Made by a program: the position numbers and the translations under genes. The notes below the pieces were generated by a model. The model was given only the letters and a program-made list of their open reading frames with translations, was not told the DNA's origin and ran no database searches. This document shows positions 31,313-43,917 of a DNA stretch of 64,000 nt, piece by piece. This stretch comes from Coriolopsis trogii (Eukaryota; Basidiomycota; Agaricomycetes; Polyporales; Polyporaceae): NCBI GenBank assembly GCA_020543525.1, contig JAHYIO010000004.1, positions 1,550,001-1,614,000 of the forward strand, written 5' to 3'. Each line of letters begins with the position of its first letter. The stretch's first letter is position 1.

Positions 31313-34300
31313 GGTGACAGTAATGCGAGTGGGAGGTGGTGAAAAGGAGGAAGGGTTGGTTCTAGCTGAGAGCAAGCTATGCAAGGGATGAAAGGGAGGG
31401 CCTGCCCTGGATGGAGTACTCGAACATCAAGCGGACTTATATGGTGCGGTCCGGACATGTAGCCCTTCCTCGTTCCTCGTACTAGTACGTGCAAACGCAC
31501 AGCCCGTTGATTTCGAGACACAATTCGTCGACGTCGATATCTTGATGCTGTCGATTGTCATTTCCAATCGGTCTTGCGAACGCTGAGTGCGCTACGTTGG
31601 GCAGTTCGACAGCCTCCCAAACGCATGAATAATGATCAGTTGATCGCGGTCCGTCAAGCACCCTAGTGTAGGAAGCAATAGGGAGTAATGGACACCGCCA
31701 TAGACGTGGCCATCCAAGTCTTCAACTGCTTTATGAACATCACCTGGCAGAATGTGGATTGGATGAGCGTGTTGATTAGGCAACACGCGAGCGAACACGA
31801 AGACAGAGGGTAGTAGTGACCTGAAAATTGGAACATGTGCTGAGGATGAGCGACCAGCACTCACTCATCAACGGGCCTTCAAAATCAAACACAATGGACT
31901 CCACGGGAAGATGGCCTGCGCTCAGCCTGAGCATCTCCTGCCATCGCAATGATCGCATGCGCAGATGCCGATTGTTGAAAGTTCTTAACGAGCCTATGCG
32001 ATGCCGCGTTCACATCAATGTCACGTAGACCTGACAGACAAGACAGTGCAGCAATCATCTGGTTTATTGCTTCCAGGAGGTGGGAGGAAGGCGTCAAGAA
32101 TCCGGTGGCAGCGTATGTCGATCTGCTGATGCACATCTGAGCACCACAAACGCATGTTGCCCCTCCAAGATATGACTTACCGACTTGGCCTCCGGCCGCA
32201 TACTATAGACAACGGTCAACCGTGCGGTGAACGGCTCTCAAGTCCCCTCGATTGTATGCGATGTAGGCATATAATGAGTAGAACGTCTGTGCAGTATCAG
32301 GTCTTGATCGGCACCCGATGACGACGAAGGGTAGGGCCGCGCACCTGCGGGCCGCAGTTGACGCGTGACGTCTCGAGATGGGCGACCATCGACTGCGGAC
32401 TTGGAGCATATAGCCAGTCATCCAATGATCCATATGTCCATCGTATGCAGTCTCTCCAGCTACTCTGGACACGGTACCAAGCCAGTGAGTTCATACTGTC
32501 GTTCGTTGCGAGGCTGGAACTTTGCGTTACATGGGCCCCGAGCGCTGGTATCCGGACTTGGATCGGTAACCAATTGAGTGAGGATATTCCTGAAGAGGCC
32601 CGGGAGTATCCAGCTAAGTGCTTCCGTCCATCGCGAGATGTCCACCGAGTCACCGACGATGATTCTTCCATCTGCCAACTTATAAAGTCCAACCGGCTGC
32701 AGCAAAGCCTGGAGGCTGTATGAACATCCTCGTTGCCTTGTCCGAGGAGCGAGAGGTTGTCAGAGCGTCTGCACCTGGCTCTACTTATCCGACGCTGTCA
32801 CCACGTACCCGGGCCATAAGTACGCGTCGATGGGAGGAATAGCGACGCCTCGTCGCCCTTTCGCGGTCACGTGACTAGCCGAGGTTTCTGCGAGCGGTCG
32901 AAGCCGCCGTCCGAGTCACGTCGAATGTCGTCCCACTTCTTGTTCTCGACCACAACAACAACATTGTGTTCCACCACCTGCCCGCCTACCTTTTTGCTTT
33001 GTCTGTCGCCTGCCATCCGTCGTCTGTCGTGCGCGCGCCGGCGTCGTTCCTCATTGATGGGTGCGCAACTTCCCTGCATGCGCCCGCTGATGGAACGGCC
33101 TTCCCCGAGGAGTCGGAAGACGATTCGCCAAGGCGCGTTACTTGGGAACACGTCGCGAGAAAGCGCGTGTTGTAATAAGTGAGTGAGTGGGTTCGACGGT
33201 CGTTCCGTAGACGCGTCGCGCGAAGAGAGAGAAGTGAGGGGTTATGCATCATGTGAGTCCTTTTTCCGTTCCCTTGTTCTTCGCATATATCAAGAACAGA
33301 AAACGTCGTTGATCGGCCGATACATAGGAGCGCTGCCCGAGCCTCTGCGAACCCCTCGACGAGCGTCCGCTCCCGCCCAAGTACCGAACACAGCCCCGTC
33401 ACAAATATACGCACCATACGTACCGGGGGCGTCGGGGTCTGGGCGCTGCGCATTGCGTATACATATATGAAACATTCTTGGTGGCTGGCCAAATCACCGG
33501 GGAACTGGAAGTTCGCGGTTGTCAGTGTCTGGGCTCCTGGCGACGAGCCTACGTTTTTACAGTACGACGCGCACATGCCGAAAACGGGAATTCGGAAGAG
33601 GGCTTCGCGTGCGTCCGTCGCCGGGTGCGCAGTTGCGTCAATCAGGGGCACCTTTTCTGAGTCTCCACAGAGCGGTGCGTGCTAAATATTTCCAATATTC
33701 AAATCCTACTGGCTGTTCGGGCATACTTCCCCGGAGCAGTACAGAGAAAGAATAGAACGGTGTGCGTACCATCGCACAAGTTGGACTTTACTCGAGGGTT
33801 CGCTGCGAGACTGCGAGGGAGCCCGCCTTATGCGCACGATAGCAACGTGTCGAAGGTCGAAGGTGCCGCGGTGGGAAATATCCGAGTGCACCGGACACGT
33901 TGTTTCAGGGTGGTGAGGTTGGACAAGGAGTGTGGGCCGTGGTATTATGGCATCTGTCACGCCCATGACTGATAGAGTCTCTGAACCCAGCCTTTTAGCT
34001 CTAATTCGGAAAGCGGAGACGTTTCGTGAGTAAGGAAGAGACCGCGCGAGTGCGAGCATCTGGATTGTGTTGCCGGAATGGAGGCGGGAGGAGAGGGGGA
34101 GCGACGGGGACACGGGAGTGGGCGCAGCGGAGGGCAGATGGTGAGTGATTGATTTACGTTGGGTGGTTGCCTCGAGACATGCTAGTGAGAGGCAGGCTGA
34201 GGCATAGGATCCCGCAGGATCCGGGACGGAGAGAAGGCGGTCGAGGCTTTGCGGGCAGCGTCCCGTACTATCGCTATCGATAGGACTGGATCGTATGTTC

Positions 34301-34609
34301 GGTGCTCGGGCTGCTGCGTCCGCACTGGTTGTTGTGACTGGCTGTCACGCTGGCGTTGCTGGGCACGGGCGCGGCTGGCACTCTGGGGGCGAAGACGAGC
34401 GTCGATGAGGAGGGCGCGGCGAGGGCATCGACGACCGAGTGCCTGGCGGTGGGGCGGGCGAGTGGCGGGAGGAGGCGGCGGATCTGGGCCCTGGCGACGG
34501 CTGCGGACGAGTGACGCGCGTTGTGACGCATCTCGATGAGAACCCGGCGGCGTCTGTGAGTCATCTCCTCCATCGGACAGTGTCTTCGCGCCTTGTCAGC
34601 GTCTCGACA
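31313..34609. repeat. second copy of the duplicated upstream segment, then non-coding DNA
   Basis: 31313-33330 pairs with 28671-30310 as listed there; pieces are separated by unrelated insertions. From about 33330 to 34609 I see only short frames on both strands and no family motifs. A non-coding or unrecognised stretch. Confidence 0.4.
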
Positions 34610-34616
34610 TATAAAT
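34610..34616 (+). promoter_or_regulatory. TATA box
   Basis: TATAAAT about 145 bp upstream of ATG 34761. Followed by a C/T-rich leader, typical of fungal promoters. Confidence 0.5.
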
Positions 34617-34760
34617 CCTCAGCCAACGCCATGCCCGCGCGACCTCCTCCAGCCCCTCCTTCCCTGCTCTATCCCCGCGCACTTGCTCCTCGCGCGGTTC
34701 CTCCCTCTGTTGATCCTCCGTTTCGAACGCGCGCTCTCGGCCAATCTCTCCTGTCCTGCG

Positions 34761-35585
34761 ATGGCTTCCTCTTCTGCCTCTCATTCCAACCTCATCCAGT
34801 TTCCCCGCCTGCCGTCGGTCACGCCCACTTGGGATGCGACGAGCGACCAATTCTACCCCGCCCAGCCCCTCCCCCCGCGCATGGGCCGCTCGCTCAAGCA
34901 GAGCAGGTCGACCGAGAGCCTCACCCAGCGCAAGGACCGCGTAGAGTTCCTGCGGCGGAGAGAGTGGACGCGCAGAGCCGCGGCAGGCAGCGACCAACCC
35001 GTCGTCCCACCCGTGAGTACGCCGTCTGCGATTCTCCCCCAACGACCGTCCACACACGTCCACGTTTCCAAGACTCGCCCCACGTTCTTCCACCGTGCCT
35101 CGCTACCTGTCATTGCCACGACTGACGCGCGTTATTCGCTCCCACAGAGACGCGCGCGTACCTATTCTTGGGAGGACATCATCGCAGCCGCCGATGCCGC
35201 AGCGAGTACGTTCGACTACGACTCCTCTGGCCATCCCGCCCGCCCCGATACCATCGACGAGACGGACGAGTCGGACGAGCCGTACGTGATATACACCGCC
35301 AGTCCCCGTCCCACTCTCCAGTCCCCGAACTCGTTCTCGGCACCATCGTATACCTATGCCTCGAATACCCCTGGCGCAACCGTCATCTACTCCACCTCGC
35401 CCTCCCCGTCGCCCTCACCCTCTCCGACGCTGTCGCCCCTCCCGTCTAACCACTCGCGCGAGCCGCCTTTGATTGGTATCGGAGGACCGTACTTCAACCG
35501 ACGGGCGTCGTGGTGCGGCCCGCACTCGCGTCATTCCTCCCTCTCATCGATATCGGAAGAGGACGAGGGGCTGGCCCGTTTCTAG
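34761..35585 (+). CDS. hypothetical Ser/Pro-rich protein
   Basis: Two exons with a GTGAGT...CACAG intron near 35012-35144 joining VVPP to RRARTYSWEDIIAAADAAAS. Residues 1-80 carry a basic stretch MGRSLKQSRSTESLTQRKDR followed by VEFLRRREWTRRAAAG. The second half is low complexity with a PSPSPSPSP run and ends RHSSLSSISEEDEGLARF, an acidic tail. The frame stays open upstream to 34593, but the TATA box at 34610 and CT-rich leader favour ATG 34761. No catalytic domain, TM helix or signal peptide. Probably an intrinsically disordered regulator; function unknown. Confidence 0.62.
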   Translation: MASSSASHSNLIQFPRLPSVTPTWDATSDQFYPAQPLPPRMGRSLKQSRSTESLTQRKDRVEFLRRREWTRRAAAGSDQPVVPPVSTPSAILPQRPSTHVHVSKTRPTFFHRASLPVIATTDARYSLPQRRARTYSWEDIIAAADAAASTFDYDSSGHPARPDTIDETDESDEPYVIYTASPRPTLQSPNSFSAPSYTYASNTPGATVIYSTSPSPSPSPSPTLSPLPSNHSREPPLIGIGGPYFNRRASWCGPHSRHSSLSSISEEDEGLARF

Positions 35586-37169
35586 ACAACCAAAAGGCGC
35601 TACTCGGCTCTTGGTAATTGGAGGGATCCGTGCGTGTCTCTAGACGGCAGGGCCATAGGGGGAGAAAACAGGAATCAGTCATTCGTCCACGAAGAAACGG
35701 GGCGGGATGGTGCCTGCGACCTCAACCTGTCCCATACCCATACCCACGGCACGCGCGCGGAAACCTCGTGCTCCGCACGGTGTGCGCTCCGGAGCATGTA
35801 CATACATACCCCATAGGTCAGGCCGAGCCCGAGGATAAGGGCTGGCATGCCTTGGCTGTCGCTGCTTCTGCTTCTGTTTATGTGTACGATACATATGATC
35901 GCGAGAGTAAAAGTGCTTCGCGCGGGCACTGCGTAGCCGCAAAGACTCCCCCACCAGAATCTGAACCCACATCTTGCCCCGATGGACTTTTCTCCCACTT
36001 ACCTTGCTCACCCACCCCTTCGCACTTGCCTAATGTGTATCTTTATTATCTTATTGGTGTACTACGTAAACCCAATCGCCCTTCTTGCCGCTTTCCCTAC
36101 CTTCCTTGCTATCTGATATCCATGTGTGCAACTGCCATCTAAGCTGCGCGACTGACGTCCTATTGTGTTCAAGAGCGGTACCTCGCAACGCCGCCATCGA
36201 TTGCGCATAGCCGTTCGAAAAGCGCCCCGAAGTTCTCGCGTTCATTGGCAGTACCCAGTGAGCCAATCGCACACACAAGACGGACAAGCGAAGCCGAAGA
36301 CGTCGCTCGTTTCTGCTGGAACGGCTCGGAAGACCAGGGTGGGTGTCACTGTCTCTCTGGATCCAGCTCATGTATATATACGCCCGCGGTTCCTGACCGA
36401 CCTCAAGACCCTGACCGCCTGACTTGTACCAGTGTCCAAGATCCCTATGTTGGGAATGGGTCAAGACGGACGACCGAGAGAGAATGCGGGCACGCCGTCC
36501 CGGTCCCGCGGTTCCTCAGGAGTACACACGTCCACGTCTCAGATGGCCAGAGATGGCTCGCTCCTCCCCTCCTGCAGCTTGCATGTTTGCCAAGACTAGT
36601 GGGCGCGCGCGGGGGAAGGTTCAGGATACTTATCGCAGATTCGCGGAAGCAGATTGGTATTCGGAGGCCGGCGGATCAGGGGTGTGTGTGTATACAAGCT
36701 TGAGGGGACGGAAGGGGAGAGAAGGGAGGAGAGAAGGGAGGGCAGGGCGTAGGTAGCGTTTGCATCGCGACGGACGAGAGTCGGGGTCGATAGCGGGACA
36801 CGGCTAGCAGCAGGGGAGGGGCGGAGGACGGGGTAAGAGAAAAGTTCGCACGCGAGAGGGGCACACGGAAGGGACAAAGAGAGAAGGACAAGAAATCGGA
36901 AAGATGAGAGGAGGGAAGGGGAGAGAGGGGAGCTGTACACGGAGAGAGCTACGGCTACGGGGGGCGACAGGTATAGTATGCGAGGTATCCGTCCCGGGAG
37001 GAGAGATCACGACCAAGTAAGCAAACAACAAGAATGTGAAGAGAGAAAAGAGATCACGCCGCCACATCGCATAATCCATCAGAGGAACCGTTCCGTGCGG
37101 GAAGCCACACCAGGAAACAAGACGAGAGGAACGCAAGAACCGCGGGAAGACGGGAAGAGAGATACCCGT
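35586..37169. other. intergenic between convergent genes
   Basis: 1.6 kb containing a purine-rich GGGAGAGAAGG-type tract near 36711-36960. Open frames around it come from this skewed composition. No gene or RNA recognised. Confidence 0.45.
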
Positions 37170-40100
37170 CTACTTCGGGGGCAGTGGCGGGACCTCTGGG
37201 ATGGGTGGGATCGCAGGCTGCTGCCGCGGCCGCTGGAGCTTGCGTTCTTTGATTTCCTTGGCGTGGGCGTCGCGCTCTGCCTGGAGGCTCGACATCGCCT
37301 GCATCTGCTGGGTGATGAAGTCCGACGTGTTCGGTCTGCGTGCGCAAGACACCACACGTGAACAGCAACCACATTCGAAAACATTCAGACATCGGCAACG
37401 ATGAATCCGTTGGCGTGAGCGGAAGTGATTGTCAGCGAGAGCTCAACGATCACGAACGAAAGATACTGGGAGAGAACGGCACGCACCGCATGCGGAGAAT
37501 CCGGAGGATAGTCTCCCCGTTGCCCACGTCCTTTTCCTTCTCCTGCTGCTTCTCCTTCTTCCTGTTCTTGATCGTGCCCAGGTTCCGCTGCTGGTACACG
37601 CTCTTTGCCCGTTTCTTCACCGACGGCGCCGCGCGCAGGCTGTGCTGCATCATCCGCACGCACTCTTCCATGAGAGCGTCCCTAGAGACAGAAAACAGCC
37701 CGGTCAGGAGACGATCACAATCACGCGCGGAACAGGGATGCAATAACGAGAGGCAGGGAGCGCTTACGTGTGCCAGTCGTAGTAAAGTCGAATGGAGAGG
37801 ATTTCGTGGTACTTGCGGTTTTGCAGCGCCTCGAGCGACATGGGACCTTCACCGTTCGCATGGAAGTAGTCGCGCAGGAACTGTCGACGTGATCAATGCT
37901 GTGCGTGTAGCTTGATGCATAGCAAATGTGAAAAACTGTACCTTGAGCCACTTGAAGACAATGTCCACTTCCTTGTCGGTAAGCGGCTTCATGTCGCTCT
38001 GCACATCGGACAACGGCGGAATGAGCAACCCCTCGATCACGTTCAAAATCTCCTTCCAGACGCGCAGCATGACCATGTCCTTTGTCGACTCGCTGAGGTA
38101 CGTGTTCAGTGTCGAAAGGTTCGCCTCGAAAAAGTCAAAGAGCGGCACGATCGCCTGCTCGATCTCGACGTCGGTCAGCCCTTCGGGCTTGAAGCGTGGC
38201 TTTTCCGACTGCGGGAGCGGTATCTGCACGTCGTCCTTGCTCCCGAGCGCAGATCCAAACAGGGCGGTCACGTTGCCTAGCGCCTTGTTGTAGTCGAGGC
38301 TTCCAGTCGCCGTTGTTGACTTGATGAGCGTCTTGAGCACCGTCCGTGACAGGCTTTGGCGGATGAAGGGGGTCATCTGGAAGCCATGCCGGCGTCAATC
38401 CGCCATACCTCCACAATCTATCGTGTGTGAGGAACAAACCTTGTCAATGAACACACGGACCATATCGTTCTCTGCGCGCTTCAGTGAGCGAAAGGCGCGA
38501 CCAAAGTAGAACTGTAGGTCGTCCTTCTCGCCCTCCATGCTCACTCGGAGCAAGATGCGGCCCTGGGTATCGAGATCGAACCATAGGTCGTGCGTCATGA
38601 AGTCCCCGAACCGCTTCGGGTCCAAACAGAGGTACGCACGGCCGACAGTGTCGTGCTTTCCGAGCAAGGCGCGATCGCGGACGCTGATCATGATCCACAG
38701 CGGCTTCTCCACAGAGAGATCGAAGGACTCATCCCCTGGTTTGCCATAGTTTTCGTCAGTCTAAACTCGATCCGAGCATATGAGGGACGGGCGTAGGCGA
38801 CTTACACCTGGGGTTGAGCGTCTCGTAGATAGTCCGCGTCTTCGCAAGCCGATTACCCTGCTCATCACTTAACGTGACGAAAGTGTCTAGTCTCGCCGAC
38901 GGACTGCTTTCCAGAGGGACTAAGCCTTCCGCGATGGCTACCTTGACAGTGAAGAGGAAGCGGTCCCCGCGGTCCACCTTCTCGGGTACTGGGGGCGCGG
39001 AGCGCTCGAGCACCTCCATCTTCTTGTCCGCTTCCATCTGCGCGTACATGTTGTCAAGCAACCGCCGGGCAGCTTCAATGTTGTTGAGTTTGACGCAGGA
39101 TTCGGGCTGAAAGGTGAACGCCTCGACCTTCTTCTCTCCGCGGTCGGCAAGTTGCTTGGCTTTCTCAAGCCATGCAGATGACTTCTGGGGCTGCATGTAG
39201 TCAGTCGGCCTTGGGAACATCTCGGACATGAACAACTCCTCGACGGTCGTGCAATACTGGTTGATAGCCTTGCTAATCGTCTAAATAGCAATGTGAGTCA
39301 TAAGCAGAGATGCATCAATCAACCTTTCCATGTACTGTACCTTGGACAAGCTAGTGAAAAATCGTGCCTCCTGATACTCGTCGATCCACTCGAGGTCATG
39401 CAAGAAGCCGATCGGACTCCGTAGTGAATCGAAGAGGTCGACTATTGATGAACTATGGCCTTCCTCTCCCTCCGCTTGAAACTAATGGAGAACGCGTGAA
39501 CTTCAAGCCAGATAACTCTGTAGGCATCTCCATGCTCACCTTGTCAGCTGCGATAGCCTAGGCGTGGAAGACCAGACGTCAAAAGGGTATGTATATAATG
39601 TAGAATAGAACGACATACCGCCTGCACCCACTGCGTCGTCTTATTGTCAGTGTTGACGAGCCATTGTCGTACATATGGCTCGAAGAAACCACCCAAGTCG
39701 AACGAAATCTCGCCACTACAACATAGCCATGTCAATAAACTTGAGTAAACACCACCATTCAAGCATGGACCTACTTCGGGCAGAACGCGCTGTACATCCC
39801 GAGAAGCATCTTTGTGCGGCGATACAGCGAGAAGATGTCTTCTATCGGTACATCTGGCGTAGGCCCGTTCATTGAGTCCTCAAATAGGCGCTTCTTCGCG
39901 TCGTCGAGGTCCATGAGGAAGTGTGGAACCTGTACTTCCACCATGAGGGACACAATATCCAGTTGCCTAGTAAAGACCGAGATTAGCCAATCGGAACACA
40001 TAATGCATAAGTGTACTTCTGGCAACGTACCCAAGGATAGGTTCTGGGAAGCGCTTGTCCAGCAATTTCGCGTTCTTCTCGATCTCGTCCGTCATCAACA

Positions 40101-42234
40101 ACAACAGGAGCGCCCTGTTTACGCCTGGGGCGGACTGCAGCTCCTGCATCTTCTGCCCGTAGAACCTTGCCGACACCTCCCGAACCTGACTCTGGATCTC
40201 CGAGATTCGCTGGGCGACATCCACATCGTACTTCTCCAGCAGCCCGCTCTCGCGGACCGTCTCGAGAATGGACAGATATGGTGCGATGTCTGACGGCTTG
40301 ATCAGGGGTATCTTCTCGAGTGAGTGATAGAGATGTGAGAGGAATGTGCTGAAGAGCCCCCCATAGATCTGCGCGAGGTAGTCCACGTCTTGCCGCGCCC
40401 ACTTCTCGAGCTCGATCTCGGACGTGACGCGAGTGATGTTGTTCAGCGCCTCCGGCACGCACTCGAGCGGAACCTCGTTGCGCTCGTAGAATTGCCGGAC
40501 GATGTCCAGGAAGCACGCAACACGGTACGGCTGGCCGATTCGCCATCGGAGGGCACATTCGTTAATGAGCTCGATGTGTGGGGCGGAGAGGATGCCGAGC
40601 GAGACCTCGTCGTCGTCGCCAACTGCGGGACTGAGCATCGCCTCGAGGTCTGCTGCTATACAATACTCGAGCAGGCGCTTGTAGTACTTGCGCGGGTTAG
40701 GAGGGATGAAAGTGAAGTGGAAGCCGACCTGGATCTCTTCGTCCCCGTCGACTGCGCTGGGAACGCCGTCAGGGTCACTTGGTCCGAAGGCATTCAGTGA
40801 GTGGACAGAGTGGCGACTGCTGATGGATGATTGTCGCTGAGCGGGGTTGCTGGAGTAGTAGGAACCGGGTCGCTCGGAGGCGTATTGTGAGTAGATAGAT
40901 CCAGGCCGTGCTCCATTGGTTGCTGGGAGAACCTCTGACGGCGTCGACTTGGCCAATTCAGGGTTGAACTGGACCATGACCACCATCAGCTGTGAGAGGT
41001 GTGCAGTCTCCAGTGTCCGCCAGTACTGCCAGGCTGCTTCGCTCTCAAAGTCTTCTCGACGCATGGGAAATGGTGCACCAGCGTTGATGTTCTTGAGACA
41101 CGTCTATAGACAGTCGCTGAGTGTGAGTGGATGCTTGGACTTACCGACTACGTGCATACCTTAAGATCATTGAGTGCGGCCTAAGACGAGATGAGCATGC
41201 GTCATTGCGTGTAATGTAAGGACAGGGCTCACTTTCTCGTTGCAGTACTTGGACATGTCCTCGATTTCCTTCTGAATAGCAGTAGGGGGAATCTTGAACA
41301 ACTTGGAGGCAGTGAGCACCAGAGGCATGTCATTGACTCGCATGCTGATTCGCCTTGTTGAGCTGACAGAGTCTCGATGCGAGGTAGAAGCCGAGTCGTA
41401 TCCTGAATCCGAGTGCGGTGTTTGTGGAGGAGCGAGCTTGGCGGTATACATGTCCAGTCTTGAGGTGAGCTCGGGAGGGACATGGCTAACGTGGCGTAAG
41501 CATTCGCGAAGGAGACGGACGAACTGCGCGATGTGGTTGTTGAGCTCCACCTTCCAGCCGTCTCCGGCGAGCGAGGGCTCTTTCTTGAGGACGTTCGTGG
41601 CGTTCGTGGCAAACATGAGAATCAGCTCCTCGATCTTACGATTCTCCTTCATCTGCCTCCGGAAAGTTTCGTCCTTGACTTGCCCATAGAAGACGGCCAT
41701 GGTCCGTCGCGTAAGTTGATCTGAATAACTGTTCGGCGAGTTGGAATGGGAGTGCGAGTACAGAGATCAGATAGAACACGCACGCAGGATCCTTGCCCAT
41801 AGCTATGTCCTGCAACTTCTGCTCCAACACCTTGATCAAGTCCTTCGGGAAGCGTACGCCTTTCTGCGCATCGCGGAACATGTCTCCAATGGAGAAAATC
41901 GAGTTGGAGAGCGCGCCATGTATTCGTGAGGAGTAGTCCCGTTCGCGATCAGGCTCTGGTTGCTGTGGAGTCTCTACAGCCTTGGGCTGCATCTGGTAGC
42001 TTAACAGGCTGAGCGCAGCAAGTCCAATCAGTATTAAACGCTGCTAATATGACTGCGCCAGAAGGTTAAGTACTCACGCTACCCGAAGAACAAAGCTAAG
42101 GAAGATTCATGGTTACATGGAACTGTGCCTGAATAGGTCCTGGACACATACTTTATGAGTTCCTCCTCCGAGACCCGGAATCGGGACGACCTCCTCTCAT
42201 GGTGCATAGAGCCGGCATAGCTGCGCCTGGACAT
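37170..42234 (-). CDS. Munc13/Ync13-like vesicle-tethering protein (MUN/MHD plus C2)
   Basis: Large gene, ATG 42234 to TAG 37170, with a dozen or more short introns. N-terminus: RFRVSEEELI, NFVLRVALLSYQMQPK, GVRFPKDLIKVLEQKLQ and YSDQLTRRTMAVFYGQVKDE. The long helical middle (for example CALRWRIGQPYRVACFLDIV, EWIDEYQEARFFTSLSK) is the MUN-type region. A C2 domain follows (FLFTVKVAIAEGLVP, RLDTFVTLSDEQGNRLAKTR, LNPRWDESFDLSV, PLWIMISVRDRALLGKHDTV), then the second MHD (FFEANLSTLNTYLSE, RVWKEILNVIEGLLIPPLSD). The basic, Pro-rich tail ends PEVPPLPPK. Fission-yeast Ync13 acts at the plasma membrane in exocytosis and cytokinesis; a like role is inferred. Family certain, exact first exon uncertain. 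Confidence 0.87.
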
Positions 42235-43207
42235 GGGCTATTACAGGTCGCTCTTGTCGTGATTGCAGTGAATTGAGGCGTTTCGAGTAGTAAACCGAGC
42301 TCGCGGAGGGTCGTGAAGGTCGTCAGAAGAGGAGAGGGCGACGAGGGCGCAGCTTGGGCTGTGGACGAGAGGGTATCGGGAACAGGCGCCGACAGCTTGC
42401 GGTCGGTGGCAGTCCTTCCATTATCTAAGGCGGCGAAACCAGGCCCGCTTGTCCTCTCCTTCCATCGTCCTCCTCCACGACGCGCACAATGTCGGTATCG
42501 TCGGCAGAACACGCACAGCCAGCGGTCATCCGGCTTACACTCACTGGTACAACAGTGAAGAAGCAGACCCTGGTATAGCCTACACAGCTTGTCGACCACA
42601 AAACAACTCAAGCGATTCATCAAGACAAGCTAAGTCTCTTGCTCTGGCGAGACAGTGATAACGCGAGATCGGAGCTCGTATCCGGGGATGCACGGAGATG
42701 AACCTCTTGGTGAGTTGTTCACCGTAACACCCGAACGAACCCTTATACTTGAATAGCAGAATGTTCATGCTATTAACATCAATATAATGCTCACGATCTT
42801 GAACTACTTGCGGAGAGGGGACAAGAGGATACTCATTCTGGTGTTGGCATTCTAGTTCTGCAAGCCCCCACAAATTCTGCAACGACGTTCTGCTTCTGCC
42901 AGTGTCTTGTGATGCCAGGTCTTTGCTCAACAGCCCGAGTTCGTTCACCGACCTCTCACATAGAGATGAGCAGGCGTATTCACGAAGTAGGATCCCAATA
43001 TCAGCATCGCCCTTGACATCAATACTTGGTGCTGTGAGATGGGCTTTATGGGCTTCTGCAGATTACAAAGTGTTGGTCTCGTTGGAGATTGACCACGGTC
43101 CGGTGCGCAGAGCAGCTATTTCGGCGAGGGCCTACCTGGTTGAACTCGTCTCACTTCTCCCCTCACTTCCATGTCGCTGGATGACCTGGTGCCCGTTCCC
43201 ACCTCAG
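42235..43207. other. intergenic with one possible gene fragment
   Basis: 42240-42620 (minus) carries a Ser/Thr/Pro-rich frame (for example APVPDTLSSTAQAAPSSPSP) out of register with the Munc13-like exon 1; it could be 5' leader or an upstream exon. 42580-43045 (minus) has an open frame after a CATCTCACAG acceptor-like site containing DADIGILLREYACSSLCERS; no family recognised. Confidence 0.35.
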
Positions 43208-43917
43208 CATGAACTGGGTCTACACCTACCGGTTGTCCATATAAGGTGCATCCTGTCGGTGTACCAGTCGTAATGAATGTCTCATCTCGACCTAGTTGTG
43301 GCCACGATCGGTGCAATCGAGGTGTTAGTGCTGTCTGTGCAAACGTCCATCGCCGCGCATGGGCTCCTACTCTACTCAGACTTCGGCATCGGCTCAGCGG
43401 TCCTCACCCTCGCCACGATCTCTATCATGTATGCAAAACGGTCTTCATTCGCAGATAGTGTATGCTCAAAACCCTGTCCAGGTTGGTTCGCGATTGCTCA
43501 AAACGCTTCTCAAATTCTTCCATCCTCTACGAGCTTGTCTGGTTGAGTTCGTAATATCTGTCTGAAACTCTGTTCATTCGTAACCTCCACCGGCCGTAGC
43601 AATCTCATGGATGCTTTTCGCTATCACCGGTTCCCTGATATTCACAGACGCCACATTCAACTCCTTTGGATCGAATTCTTGCAATGTGTTTCGTCAGGGT
43701 GCCGCAAGCCACATCTGCTCAGCTGCCGAGCCAATAGGAATCACCGCTGTCGGGATCGCTATCCTCTGTGAGTTCAACCCTCTCCTCCAACGGTGAACAA
43801 TCCTGAGCCGCATCAGTCCTCATTTATAGCCTCGCTTTGATTATCACCACGGCTGACAGATCGAACTCGGATGGCTTTGCATGGACAAAGTCGGTGAAGG
43901 ACTACGAGAGTACGTGA
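43208..43917 (+). CDS. MARVEL-like membrane protein with stop codon in exon 1
   Basis: Paralogue of the gene at 12.0 kb. After exon 1 (MNWVYTYRLSI) an in-frame TAA occurs exactly where the paralogue has its last exon-1 codon before the donor. Downstream exons are intact and in phase: VVATIGAIEVLVLSV, GIGSAVLTLATISIM, SSILYELVWLT, ISWMLFAITGSLIFTDATF, a Cys loop (SCNVFRQ, HICSAAEP), and LIYSLALIITTADRSNSDG, ending at TGA 43917. An in-frame ATG at 43277, inside the former first intron, gives MSHLD joined directly to VVATIG and could restore translation. Either a young pseudogene or a gene with a moved start. Confidence 0.65.

Noticed and set aside
34439..35125. Plus-strand 228-codon frame
   Set aside because: Out-of-frame shadow of the Ser/Pro-rich gene; crosses its TATA box and intron.
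36700..36960. Possible gene on either strand
   Set aside because: Open frames arise from a purine-rich low-complexity tract.
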